Origin: Thiorhodovibrio winogradskyi
GTDB lineage: Bacteria; Pseudomonadota; Gammaproteobacteria; Chromatiales; Chromatiaceae
Length of the DNA stretch: 64,000 bases
Assembly: GCF_036208045.1 (NCBI RefSeq)
Contig: NZ_CP121472.1
Location: forward strand, 2,987,531-3,051,530
Direction of reading: 5' to 3'
Shown here piece by piece: positions 36,306 to 44,393 of the stretch (positions are counted from its first letter, which is position 1; each line of letters begins with the position of its first letter). The notes beneath the pieces were generated by a model. It was not told the origin of the DNA. It did no database searches and saw only the letters and a list, made by a program, of their open reading frames with translations. The position numbers and the translations under genes were made by a program.

Positions 36306-36328
36306 TGCGATATCATGCTGATAGCGCA
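36306..36328. promoter_or_regulatory. 23-bp palindrome between divergent island genes (operator candidate)
   Basis: TGCG-a-TATCA-tgc-TGATA-g-CGCA is symmetric apart from one mismatched pair. It lies in the roughly 290-bp region shared by the minus-strand RT operon and the plus-strand RNase T2 gene, where a dimeric regulator could control both. No regulator gene is visible in the island. Confidence 0.5.
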
Positions 36329-36433
36329 GGAATTATTCAGTGTACCGCACGCAATTGGTGCAAGCACACGCTTCTTGTAACCATGCAAAGTACAACAAAG
36401 ATGGCGGGCTCGAAAGGGGAGTTAAGCAAGGCG

Positions 36434-37279
36434 ATGAGCATCAGGTCGATGGATATCAGGACGAAAGTCAACACTAGACCACTTCATCCCAATTTACTTG
36501 CTCGCAATATCCACTTGCGTGTGTTACTCACTATATTCTTGTGCTTCGTCGGGTTTCCTGTAACCGCAGCGGACCAGGAGCAGGCTTGCGAGCGATTCGC
36601 ACACTATATTTTCATGCGCGATTGGTCGCCAAGTGTCTGCATCAAGTACGCAAAAGAAGGCGCCATGTGCATCATTCCCAATGCTTCGCGGAACTGGATC
36701 GTACACGGATTATGGCCTTCAGCTCCTGCCGGAGAGCGACTATTCATCTCTTGCGATGGTCCTGAGTTTTCCCGCGACGCGGTCAGCGGCCTAGAGCCCG
36801 CACTCGATACCATCTGGCCCAATCCGGAGTTCGAACAGGCCGACACCACGGCGCGGGGCCGCACTTGGGCATGGCGTCACGAATGGGAAAAACACGGAAC
36901 CTGTGCCGCACTCTGCGATCCCCAAGTGGACGGGCAATCTGCTTACTTTCAGCTGGCAATGGATCTGAACAAAAGATACGACATTGCATCGGTTTTGGAT
37001 CATGCTGGAATCATGCCCAACGCCATGACACCAATCGCATCGGTTACCCTTGTCAACGTGCTCAAGAAGGCCTTTGGCGTCAATCCGATCATCGAATGCG
37101 TCACCCCCAACCGTGGCGATACCGCTTACCTTTACGCGATCGGACTCTGCTTCTCGAAATCTCACGATCCGCTGGACTGTCATCAGGAGTCTGACACTAG
37201 CGACGCTAGTTGCCCGGCGACTGTCATCTATCCGACACAGAATATTCCAGCAAGGCCACGGCAATCTAGGAACCACTGA
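36434..37279 (+). CDS. Secreted ribonuclease T2
   Basis: 281 residues from the preferred ATG; several in-frame starts exist between 36305 and 36434 and the true one is uncertain. A signal peptide is evident (LRVLLTIFLCFVGFPVTAA). Both active-site segments of the T2 family are intact: CAS I WIVHGLWPS and CAS II WRHEWEKHGTC, giving the catalytic histidines and glutamate. Cysteines are numerous, as expected for a disulfide-stabilised periplasmic or secreted enzyme. T2 enzymes cut RNA non-specifically, leaving 2',3'-cyclic phosphates. The 2H phosphoesterase gene starts 2 bp after the stop. The region is visibly richer in A/T than the surroundings. Confidence 0.92.
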   Translation: MSIRSMDIRTKVNTRPLHPNLLARNIHLRVLLTIFLCFVGFPVTAADQEQACERFAHYIFMRDWSPSVCIKYAKEGAMCIIPNASRNWIVHGLWPSAPAGERLFISCDGPEFSRDAVSGLEPALDTIWPNPEFEQADTTARGRTWAWRHEWEKHGTCAALCDPQVDGQSAYFQLAMDLNKRYDIASVLDHAGIMPNAMTPIASVTLVNVLKKAFGVNPIIECVTPNRGDTAYLYAIGLCFSKSHDPLDCHQESDTSDASCPATVIYPTQNIPARPRQSRNH

Positions 37280-37281
37280 TC

Positions 37282-37986
37282 ATGATGACAACAATGCTAA
37301 GAATTCCAATGATCCTTTTAGCGGTATTCTTACTATCCACGTCTATCGCCTTTGGCCAAAGTAATCTGATCGCCATTGATGTCTTGATTCAGCCAGGCCC
37401 GAAGATGGTGGCTGAAGCAAAAAAATGGAATACGGCGCTGCGTGAGCAATACCCCAATGGATTCAAGCTAGACGAAGGACATCTTCCTCACATCACGCTG
37501 ATACAGATGTTCATTGCCGAATCCGATCTACCTAGGATGTTGGCGGCTGTGGCTCAGGTTAAGTCGGAGTTTGACTGGCGCACTCTCGAACTAACGGCGA
37601 CAGGTCTTTATCACTTTCCAACCGGCCAGAATGGGCTGGCCGGTTTCTTGATCGAACCCATTGACCAGTTGCATGCGTTGCAGCAAGATGTCATTGAGGC
37701 TGGGAGAGACTATGCGCGAAAAGGGGGAGATGAATCCGCATTCGTTCCTGATCAGTCAGGTTCTCCGTTTGATCCGAGCCTGTTCCATTATGTTGAGACA
37801 TTCGTGCTGAACCAGACTGGAGATAGGTTCAATCCGCATGTCACGATCGGTGTGGCGCCACTCAATTTGTTACAGGAATTAGAGCAGAAACCATTCGACA
37901 AGTTTACCTTCGGTGCCAATGACATAGCGATCTATCAACTCGGCAATTTTGCAACAGCGTCCAAGCGCCTAGACCGCGACCGCTAA
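37282..37986 (+). CDS. Secreted 2H phosphoesterase (2'-5' RNA ligase/cyclic phosphodiesterase family)
   Basis: 234 residues with AGGAA upstream of the ATG and a signal peptide (MILLAVFLLSTSIAFGQ). The two HxT motifs of the 2H superfamily are present, HITLIQ (about residue 71) and HVTIGV (about 193), placing the active site between two lobes. Members hydrolyse 2',3'-cyclic phosphates or 2'-5' bonds. Because it follows the RNase T2 gene by only 2 bp and is also exported, it most likely acts on the cyclic phosphates that RNase T2 generates; this is inference from context. Confidence 0.85.
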   Translation: MMTTMLRIPMILLAVFLLSTSIAFGQSNLIAIDVLIQPGPKMVAEAKKWNTALREQYPNGFKLDEGHLPHITLIQMFIAESDLPRMLAAVAQVKSEFDWRTLELTATGLYHFPTGQNGLAGFLIEPIDQLHALQQDVIEAGRDYARKGGDESAFVPDQSGSPFDPSLFHYVETFVLNQTGDRFNPHVTIGVAPLNLLQELEQKPFDKFTFGANDIAIYQLGNFATASKRLDRDR

Positions 37987-38164
37987 TCCATTTTCACCTG
38001 AGACCCCCTAACTCATCATCTTAGCTGGCGGCGCACCGGCACGTCACTTCAACATTATGACCGAGCAGAATTCAGTGGGAATCATGCCCAATGCCCCCGG
38101 CATGACCCTGGCTCCAAGTCAGGTGACCGTCTTAACCCTCGAATAATCCAGAAGATGGTGTCTC

Positions 38165-38380
38165 ATGATTGATTACACTCAGTTTGATTACTCAATACTT
38201 TTCATAGCGGTACTAGTGATAGGCTATGGTATCTATGCGCTCATACGTGGCGAATTTCAATGGAATTTCACAACGGCGAAGCGAATAGAACGCCCAGTGT
38301 CGTTTTGGCTGTCGATCGCTTTTTCTTTTATCGGCGGAGGACTCATGCTCATGCTGGGAATGAATATCTGCCCATGCTAG
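38165..38380 (+). CDS. Small two-helix membrane protein
   Basis: 71 residues. Two hydrophobic stretches (SILFIAVLVIGYGIYALIRG and FWLSIAFSFIGGGLMLMLGM) are separated by a polar loop with KRIERP. I do not recognise a family with confidence; small proteins of this layout include immunity proteins and orphan membrane peptides. It lies 178 bp after the 2H phosphoesterase gene on the same strand. Its stop overlaps the point where the truncated metallophosphoesterase frame begins, so it may have been joined there by recombination. Confidence 0.6.
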   Translation: MIDYTQFDYSILFIAVLVIGYGIYALIRGEFQWNFTTAKRIERPVSFWLSIAFSFIGGGLMLMLGMNICPC

Positions 38381-38840
38381 AACTGGCCTCGCTCGCGCGC
38401 TTTCTGAACACACTCGATGCGCTGCCGGAGGGCGCACGCGATCTGGTCACCGCGCATCACCCGCTGCGCGAGGTGGGCACCAAGGGAACCGCGCTGACCC
38501 GGCATGGCCAGAAGGCGCTCTTAAGGAACTCGCCAAACGCCCGCTGCTCGCGGGTCATGTCCATGATGCCTTTGACCTCACCGAGCAGAGCGTGGCGGGG
38601 CCGGTGCGCATGATTAGCGCCGGCACCCTGTCGCGGCGTCTGCGCTCCCCCTCGGCGATTTTCAACGAGCTGCGCTGGGATAGCGAGCATTTGCGCGTGA
38701 GTCTGCGCGATCTCGACGTTTACCCCACGACTGTCATGATGATCGGCGACCTGCCCGAAGACGCAACCCCTCAGCGCCGTCCGGACAAGCAAGTCGCGCC
38801 GGTCGAGAAGGTTCCGGCTGTGGATCCACCGTTGCATTGA
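38374..38840 (+). pseudogene. Metallophosphoesterase remnant, 5'-truncated and frameshifted
   Basis: The first frame gives LVTAHHPLREVGTKGTALTR and continues, after a shift at about 38518-38520, as ELAKRPLLAGHVHDAFDLTE and VRMISAGTLSRRLRS. Together these are the C-terminal metal-binding motifs (THHPL and GHxH) and tail of a calcineurin-like phosphoesterase. The N-terminal metal-binding half is missing; upstream in this frame lies only the overlapping small membrane-protein gene. It therefore looks like a decayed host gene at the right edge of the accessory island. Confidence 0.75.
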
Positions 38841-39293
38841 TTGCGCTTGGCGCCGCGGGGCTGCGACAGTTAGGATTCTGGCATGCGCTTGAGTCACTTA
38901 ACTTCTTGTGCATTGCTCAAGAATCAATGTCTCTTGCAGCACCCTGTAGTGGCGGCGATGATGGTGGAAATGACAATTCCCCTTGTCAAATCGCGTCAAA
39001 TGCGGTGCGTCAGCACTTCACAAGCGCGGAAGCTGCACGTATACTCTTGAGTTATTCGCTTCGGCGAATGCGCGAGTCGGGGCCGCGGGAGCGGTCAAGA
39101 AAGTCTGGTGACCCGACAGTCGGCAGGAATCGGCCTAAGCTGTCACCTGGGCCAACTGAGCCAGACAAGCTGGACCGACTCACGCGGGTCCGACCCACTC
39201 GGCCCCGACCCTTTCAGATGGCCGGGCAGTCCTGGTTTCCTGTTCTGACATCAACTGCTTACCCGAAAGACGTTACCATTTAGGAGAGAGACA
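38841..39293. other. Leader/intergenic region upstream of the sulfur globule protein gene
   Basis: About 450 bp. It contains a near-consensus promoter at 39017-39045 and, downstream of it, a long potential leader with a 10-bp inverted repeat GTCGGGGCCG (39076-39085)/CGGCCCCGAC (39200-39209). An open frame on the + strand (38837-39283) has no recognisable protein features and is not called. Confidence 0.6.
39017..39045 (+). promoter_or_regulatory. Sigma-70-type promoter for the sulfur globule protein gene
   Basis: TTCACA (39017-39022), a 17-base spacer and TATACT (39040-39045), that is 5/6 matches at each hexamer. Transcription would begin about 240 bases before the ATG at 39294, implying a long 5' leader. 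Confidence 0.6.
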
Positions 39294-39671
39294 ATGACGA
39301 AGTTTTCTAAGATGATTGGCGTTGCCGCCATTGCTGGCGCTGCCGCCTTCTCTATGGGTACCGCACAGGCTTGGTGGGGTCCTGGTTGGGGCGGCCCCGG
39401 TGGTTACAATGATGGCTGGGGTGATGGCTTGGGTGACATGTTGGGCGACGGCTATGGCGACTTCAACATGAGCATGTCGGGTGGTGGTCGCGGTCTAGGA
39501 CGTGGCCGCGGTTATGGCTATAACCGTGACTATTATGGCTATGGCCCTTATGGCCACGGCTACCCCTATGGCGGCTACGGCCATCCGGGTTATGGCTACG
39601 CGCCCCCGGCTCCCTATGGTGCTCCCTATGGCGCGCCTCCGGCTCCGGCCAACAGCGGCGAATCCAAGTAA
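39294..39671 (+). CDS. Sulfur globule protein (Gly/Tyr-rich, secreted)
   Basis: 125 residues with AGGAGAG before the ATG and a Sec signal peptide ([19 protein letters not shown], cleavage before WWGPGW). The mature protein is dominated by Gly, Tyr, Asp and Pro with short repeats ([19 protein letters not shown], then GYG/YGY units), closely resembling SgpA/SgpB of purple sulfur bacteria. These form the protein envelope of intracellular sulfur globules in the periplasmic compartment and link the organism to oxidation of reduced sulfur. A strong terminator follows. The gene stands alone between a degraded locus and fnr. Confidence 0.88.
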   Translation: MTKFSKMIGVAAIAGAAAFSMGTAQAWWGPGWGGPGGYNDGWGDGLGDMLGDGYGDFNMSMSGGGRGLGRGRGYGYNRDYYGYGPYGHGYPYGGYGHPGYGYAPPAPYGAPYGAPPAPANSGESK

Positions 39672-39739
39672 GACTGACTCTAGCAGTCTGTTACACAGCG
39701 CAGACAGCCCAGGCACCGAGTGCCTGAGCTGGGCTCCGA

Positions 39740-39767
39740 GCCGCGCCGACCCAGGCGCGGCTTTTTT
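39740..39767 (+). terminator. Rho-independent terminator after the sulfur globule protein gene
   Basis: A perfect 8-bp stem GCCGCGCC (39740-39747)/GGCGCGGC (39754-39761) with a 6-base loop followed by six T (39762-39767), about 70 bp after the stop. It is suited to a highly expressed monocistronic gene. Confidence 0.92.
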
Positions 39768-39821
39768 GTGCCTGCTCGATTCCCTGTTTGCATCTAGGGT
39801 TGGCCTGATGGGAGGCTCCAC

Positions 39822-39835
39822 TTGATCTCCGTCAA
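39822..39835. promoter_or_regulatory. FNR-box-like site upstream of fnr
   Basis: TTGAT-CTCC-GTCAA differs by one base from the FNR consensus TTGAT-N4-ATCAA. It lies 43 bp before the fnr start codon, in a position suited to autoregulation by oxygen-sensing FNR. Confidence 0.6.
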
Positions 39836-39878
39836 TGACGGCTGCAAAATGGCAAAAAACTGATCGGAGTGGAGCGCC

Positions 39879-40637
39879 TTGAGTCAGGATAAAATTATTT
39901 CTTTCGAAAATATCCGGGTTGCTTGCCGCAACTGCTCGCTTAACGCCCTTTGCCTGCCAATGGGCTTGTCAGGCGAGGATGTCGAGAAGCTGGAGAGCGT
40001 GATCAAGCGCTCGCGGCCGCTGCATCGCGGCGAGCATCTGTTTTACGGCGGTGAGCGTTTTCAATCTCTCTTTGTCGTCAAGACCGGGTCGGTCAAGACC
40101 TACACCCCGAGCTCAGAGGGCGGCGAGCAGGTGCTTGGCTTTCACTTGCCCGGTGAGTTGATCGGCCTGGACGCCATCGATCAGGATTTTCACGCCTGTT
40201 CGGCGCGGGTGCTTGAGACTTCGGCGATCTGCGAGGTTCCCTTCCGCAGGCTCGAGGAGTTGGCGGCCACCCTGCCCTCGCTACAGCATCAACTCTACCG
40301 CCTGCTGAGCAAGGAGATTGTCGAGGAATCCGAACTCCTGATGCTGCTGGGCAAACGCAATGCCGAGGAGCGCCTGGCGGCTTTTCTGGTCAGTTTGTCC
40401 CAACGTCTGGGCAAGCGCGGTCTGTCGACTACGGATTTTCACCTCAGCATGTCCCGGCATGAGATTGGCAATTATCTAGGCCTGGCGGTTGAGACCGTGA
40501 GCCGGCTGTTTACCCGCTTTCAAGACGAGCGAATGCTGGATGTTGACAGAAAACATGTTCAGGTACTTAACATGCCGCGTATTGAAGCCCTGGCGGGCAT
40601 CGCACAAAACCGCACGGGCAAGCGCGAAACCAGCTGA
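39879..40637 (+). CDS. fnr: FNR-type oxygen-sensing transcriptional regulator
   Basis: 252 residues from a TTG start. Four cysteines at 16, 19, 25 and 107 reproduce the [4Fe-4S] ligand pattern of E. coli FNR (N-terminal three plus one central). A cNMP-binding-like fold (about 30-150), dimerisation helix (KEIVEESELLMLLGKRNAEE) and Crp-type helix-turn-helix (MSRHEIGNYLGLAVETVSRL, with the E--SR recognition residues) follow. It should activate or repress genes on loss of oxygen; in phototrophs this includes bacteriochlorophyll and respiratory genes. An FNR-like box in its own upstream region suggests autoregulation. Confidence 0.92.
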   Translation: MSQDKIISFENIRVACRNCSLNALCLPMGLSGEDVEKLESVIKRSRPLHRGEHLFYGGERFQSLFVVKTGSVKTYTPSSEGGEQVLGFHLPGELIGLDAIDQDFHACSARVLETSAICEVPFRRLEELAATLPSLQHQLYRLLSKEIVEESELLMLLGKRNAEERLAAFLVSLSQRLGKRGLSTTDFHLSMSRHEIGNYLGLAVETVSRLFTRFQDERMLDVDRKHVQVLNMPRIEALAGIAQNRTGKRETS

Positions 40638-40850
40638 TTTTCTTGCGGGCTGGCGCCCTTGCCGGAGCCGCCGAGCCCGCCACCATCGCGCAAAAAAACA
40701 CATCTACCTCCATACCGTCGCTTGCGCGCAAGGCGAGGGACAGTCAACCCGCCTTGCATCGGCGGCGCAATCACGACATCCTTAGTGCCCTTTTCCGCCC
40801 GGCTGGTTGCAGGCAACCGGCATTTGCAGTCTCTTTCAGGATTTCCTGTC

Positions 40851-42332
40851 ATGCATGACCTTCGCGATCAACCTGCGCGTCATCTCCCGGCCTTGGCTGG
40901 TCTTGGCCGCGCCTCCATCGGCATCAGCAGCGCGCTGCTGGGAACACTTTTGCTGTTCTTCTCTGGCGGCCTGCTGGCATCCGAGGGCGGCACCGCACAT
41001 CTGAATCTGACCACCACCTGGGTGGGACTGACCTCGCTGCTGATCTTTGTCGTCGCCTATGGCCTGGTGATGACGGAGGAATTTACCCATCTGCGCAAGT
41101 CCAAGCCGGTGATGCTGGCGGCTGGCGCGATCTGGCTGCTCATTGCCTACTACTACGAAACCCATCACGGCAGCCCCCATGCGGCGGCCGAAGCGGTGCG
41201 ACACAACATCATGGAGTTCGGCGAGCTGTTTTTGTTCCTGCTCGCGGCCATGACCTACATCAACACCATGGAGGAGCGCCTGGTTTTCGATGCCCTACGC
41301 TCCTGGCTGCTGCGCATGGGGTTTGGCTACCGCACGCTGTTCTGGATGACGGGTTTTCTGGCCTTTTTTATCTCGCCGGTGGCCGACAACCTGACCACCG
41401 CGCTGTTGATGTGCGCAGTGGTGATGGCGGTGGGCGCCGACAGTCCCAAGTTTGTTGGCCTGGCCTGTATCAACATCGTGATCGCGGCCAACTCAGGCGG
41501 CGCCTTCAGCCCCTTTGGCGACATCACCACCCTGATGGTCTGGCAGAAGGGCATTATTGATTTCGAGTCCTTCTTCCGGTTGTTCATCCCCGCGCTGGTT
41601 AGCTTCGCGGTGCCAGCCTGGTTCATGCACAAGGAAATTCCCAACGTCAAGCCGCCGCCGAGCCAGGAGCGCGTACGCATGAAGCGCGGCGCCATTCGGG
41701 TGGTGCTCTTGTTCCTCGCGACCATTGCCACGGCGGTGAGCTTTCACAATTACTACCACCTGCCGCCGGTCCTGGGCATGATGACGGGTCTGGCGTACCT
41801 GAGCTTCTTTAGTTATTACCTGAACATGACCGGTGAGATGTCGACGGTACGCGCTGGCAACATCGAAGACAGCATGCCTTTTAATATCTTCAACAAGGTG
41901 GCACGCGCGGAGTGGGACACCCTGATGTTCTTCTACGGTGTCATTTTGTGCGTCGGCGCCTTGGGTTTCATCGGCTATCTGGAACTGGTCTCCCATGTCG
42001 CCTACGACGGCATGGGCCCAACCATCGCCAACACGCTAATCGGCATTCTGTCTGCTGTTGTGGATAATATCCCGGTGATGTTCGCGGTACTGACCATGAG
42101 CCCGGAGATGAGCCAGGGCCAGTGGCTGCTGGTGACACTCACCGCTGGCGTGGGCGGCAGCCTGCTATCCATTGGCTCCGCCGCCGGCGTGGCGCTGATG
42201 GGCCAGTCCAAGGGCATGTATACCTTCTTCGGGCATCTTAAATGGACGCCCTATATCGCGGCGGGTTACTTCGCGTCCATCCTCAGCCACTTCATCATCA
42301 ACTTCGGAACCTTCAAGCTGCCAGCTAATTGA
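40851..42332 (+). CDS. nhaD: NhaD-type sodium/proton antiporter
   Basis: 493 residues. The ATG was chosen because CAGGA lies nine bases upstream and the preceding in-frame sequence is basic and non-conserved. About a dozen membrane helices; typical stretches are FLAFFISPVADNLTTALLMC, IVIAANSGGAFSPFGDITTL and VVDNIPVMFAVLTMSPEMS, the conserved Asp-Asn motifs of the NhaD/IT superfamily. It exchanges Na+ or Li+ for protons at the inner membrane, as expected in marine or brackish bacteria. Downstream it converges with dnaQ; an 11-bp inverted repeat (42357-42367/42393-42403) lies between the ends. Confidence 0.92.
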   Translation: MHDLRDQPARHLPALAGLGRASIGISSALLGTLLLFFSGGLLASEGGTAHLNLTTTWVGLTSLLIFVVAYGLVMTEEFTHLRKSKPVMLAAGAIWLLIAYYYETHHGSPHAAAEAVRHNIMEFGELFLFLLAAMTYINTMEERLVFDALRSWLLRMGFGYRTLFWMTGFLAFFISPVADNLTTALLMCAVVMAVGADSPKFVGLACINIVIAANSGGAFSPFGDITTLMVWQKGIIDFESFFRLFIPALVSFAVPAWFMHKEIPNVKPPPSQERVRMKRGAIRVVLLFLATIATAVSFHNYYHLPPVLGMMTGLAYLSFFSYYLNMTGEMSTVRAGNIEDSMPFNIFNKVARAEWDTLMFFYGVILCVGALGFIGYLELVSHVAYDGMGPTIANTLIGILSAVVDNIPVMFAVLTMSPEMSQGQWLLVTLTAGVGGSLLSIGSAAGVALMGQSKGMYTFFGHLKWTPYIAAGYFASILSHFIINFGTFKLPAN

Positions 42333-42356
42333 TAGCTGCCCCCAATGACTGGCAGC

Positions 42357-42403
42357 CGGCAGACCGACATCGCTCATGAGCCAGAGCCGGCCTCGGTCTG
42401 CCG
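42357..42403. repeat. Inverted repeat between nhaD and dnaQ ends
   Basis: CGGCAGACCGA (42357-42367) and TCGGTCTGCCG (42393-42403) are perfect complements with a 25-base loop. The right arm is within the last codons of dnaQ. It may act as a bidirectional transcription barrier between the converging genes; no T-run is present. Confidence 0.5.
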
Positions 42404-43108
42404 CAGCCACACACACTGGCCTCCACTGGCTTGGTCGATGGCGACCAGCCGCTGGCGGTGGGCGTCAAGCTCGGCCCCGCTCGCGCGCATGACCACCAGG
42501 GCCGGGCGGTCCTTCGATAGCATCCGCGCCACCTGCGCACCCTGCCCGTCGCGCGGGCGTGCCGGCTGGCTGTCCAGCTCCAGGCTGACCTGACCGCCGG
42601 TCATGGCCAGATAGACTGCAGCCAAAATCTCGGCATCGAGCAGGGCGCCGTGCAGATCGCGCTTGGTGTTGTCGATCTGATAACGCTTGCACAGGGCATC
42701 CAGGCTGTTGCGTTGGCCGGGATGGCGGCTGCGGGCCAATTTCAAGGTGTCGATCACTTCGCACTGATTCTCGATTCGTGAGGCGTCCTGGCGCCACAGG
42801 CGCAGTTCGTGATTCAGAAAGCCAAGGTCGAAGGCGGCGTTGTGAATGATCAACTGGGCGCCAGCGATGTAGTCCAGAAATTGCTCGGCCACATCAGCAA
42901 AGCGCGGCTTGTCGGCGAGGAAGTCATCGGAAATGCCGTGCACATCGACCGCCCCCTCCTCCACCGACCGGTCCGGTTGCAAATATTGATGAAAATTGCT
43001 GTGCGTGAGGCGGCGGTCGATGAGTTCGACACAGCCGATTTCAATAATGCGGTGGCCTTCACTCGGCTCCAGGCCGGTAGTTTCTGTGTCTAGTACGATC
43101 TGTCTCAT
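42374..43108 (-). CDS. dnaQ: DNA polymerase III epsilon subunit (proofreading exonuclease)
   Basis: 244 residues. DEDDh exonuclease motifs: Exo I VLDTETTGLE (Asp7, Glu9), Exo II IHNAAFDLGFLNHEL and Exo III HGALLDAEILA. A C-terminal tail (about 195-244) should bind DnaE. It lies next to rnhA on the same strand with a gap of 6 bp. In E. coli dnaQ and rnhA are adjacent but divergent; here they are codirectional, with rnhA first. Confidence 0.95.
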   Translation of the reverse strand: MRQIVLDTETTGLEPSEGHRIIEIGCVELIDRRLTHSNFHQYLQPDRSVEEGAVDVHGISDDFLADKPRFADVAEQFLDYIAGAQLIIHNAAFDLGFLNHELRLWRQDASRIENQCEVIDTLKLARSRHPGQRNSLDALCKRYQIDNTKRDLHGALLDAEILAAVYLAMTGGQVSLELDSQPARPRDGQGAQVARMLSKDRPALVVMRASGAELDAHRQRLVAIDQASGGQCVWLRQTEAGSGS

Positions 43109-43114
43109 GCTGTG

Positions 43115-43618
43115 TTAGCCTTTTTTCTCTGCCTTCTCTGGCAGCCGCGCCTTCTGTTGCATCCTGGCATTCTTGGCCTCCTTTTCCATCTCGGCGATAC
43201 CTCGGTTGGCGAGCCTGTCGGCGGCTTCATTGCCAGGATGTCCGCTGTGCCCGCGCACCCATCGCCAACCCACCCGATGCCCGGTCAGCGCACCGTCGAG
43301 GCGTTGCCAAAGGTCTTGATTCTTGACCGGCTCGCGCGCCTTCGTGAGCCAGCCATTGCGCTTCCAGTTGGCCATCCAACGCTCCACGCCATCCTGGACA
43401 TAGCGCGAATCGACCGTGATCACCACCTCGCTCGGGCGTTTGAGCGCTTCCAGCGCCTGGATCACCGCCATCAGCTCCATGCGATTGTTGGTCGTCATGG
43501 GCTCCCCCCCGCAGAGTTCTTTTTGGTGCTCGCCCCAGCGCAGCAAGGCGCCCCAGCCGCCCGGGCCCGGGTTCCTCTTGCAGGCGCCATCGGTAAAGAC
43601 TTCAATCGCATTAGTCAC
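43115..43618 (-). CDS. rnhA: Ribonuclease HI
   Basis: 167 residues. All active-site segments are present: [16 protein letters not shown] (Asp10), [10 protein letters not shown] (Glu), VDSRYVQDG (Asp) and [12 protein letters not shown] (Asp). It degrades the RNA strand of RNA-DNA hybrids. The last 20 residues ([20 protein letters not shown]) form a basic tail absent from E. coli RNase HI. The start overlaps the end of the methyltransferase gene by 8 bp. Confidence 0.95.
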   Translation of the reverse strand: MTNAIEVFTDGACKRNPGPGGWGALLRWGEHQKELCGGEPMTTNNRMELMAVIQALEALKRPSEVVITVDSRYVQDGVERWMANWKRNGWLTKAREPVKNQDLWQRLDGALTGHRVGWRWVRGHSGHPGNEAADRLANRGIAEMEKEAKNARMQQKARLPEKAEKKG

Positions 43619-44393
43619 GGCTGGACTCCCGTGCGGTGGGTTTGACCGCCCGACCAGGCAGCAGCGAGGGTCGTGGCTTCCAACTCGAACGCAGCGGCGT
43701 CACCGCCGACAACCGCTTGACCGCGCGGACCGCATAGACACCGCCAAAGACTGGCCAATAACGGCTGCCGAGGGTATCGACCCAGTCAAGCCGGGTGGTG
43801 AAGGCGCGCCGCCAAGGAGGGCGAAACACCAGCATGCGCCTGACCTCGACATGAAAGCCGATCAGCCGCAGCCAGTCACAGACGCGAAATAGCGTCAGCC
43901 GCGAACCACACCAGGGCACGACGCCGCGTCGTCGCGGCCATACCCGCCGCACGCCCCAGGCACTGAGCGGGTTGAAGCCGAACAGAAACACCCGACCCTC
44001 GGCAATGAGCACGCGCTCGACTTCGCGCAACACCCGGTGCGGATCGGGCGAAAAATCCAGACTATGCGGCAGCACCACGGCATCGAGGCTGTCGGAGGCA
44101 AAGGGCAGCTGCGTCAGCCGCGCATGCAGTGACAGTGCACCCCCAGGATTTGGCGCCATCACATCCGCGACCGCGGGCTGTAACAACAGCTGATGGCGAA
44201 TGCGACAGACACCGAGTGCGGCGGCAAAGGGCTCAGGGGCACCGACCTGCAGGAGAAAATAACCAAAGGCGTCCTCGAGCAACTCCTCGAGACAGCGCGT
44301 TTCCGACGCCGCGACAGCGCGTCCAAGCGGACTCCGGTACCAGGCATCGAGAGAGAGCAGCGGGTCGGCCGCAACGGCATCGCAGTCTTTCAT
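43611..44393 (-). CDS. Class I SAM-dependent methyltransferase (YafS-like position)
   Basis: 260 residues. The SAM-binding core is degenerate at the first motif but shows the later ones: [19 protein letters not shown] and [27 protein letters not shown] homologous methyltransferase gene sits beside rnhA in E. coli (yafS), and the same neighbourhood is kept here. The substrate is unknown. The C-terminal 60 residues are basic and probably flexible. The gene is the first of the minus-strand trio with rnhA and dnaQ. Confidence 0.82.
   Translation of the reverse strand: MKDCDAVAADPLLSLDAWYRSPLGRAVAASETRCLEELLEDAFGYFLLQVGAPEPFAAALGVCRIRHQLLLQPAVADVMAPNPGGALSLHARLTQLPFASDSLDAVVLPHSLDFSPDPHRVLREVERVLIAEGRVFLFGFNPLSAWGVRRVWPRRRGVVPWCGSRLTLFRVCDWLRLIGFHVEVRRMLVFRPPWRRAFTTRLDWVDTLGSRYWPVFGGVYAVRAVKRLSAVTPLRSSWKPRPSLLPGRAVKPTARESSRD

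Noticed and set aside
38057-38146. Tiny frame of 29 codons ending in TLAPSQVTVLTLE
   Set aside because: The ending resembles the C-terminal strand of some glycoside hydrolases and could be a remnant, but it is too short to call.
38879-38895. Sigma-54 promoter TGGCATGCGCTTGAG upstream of the sulfur globule gene
   Set aside because: The -12 element reads TTGA instead of TTGC, so the invariant GC is missing.
38837-39283. Plus-strand open frame of 148 codons upstream of the sulfur globule gene
   Set aside because: It spans the probable promoter and leader of that gene and shows no protein-like features.
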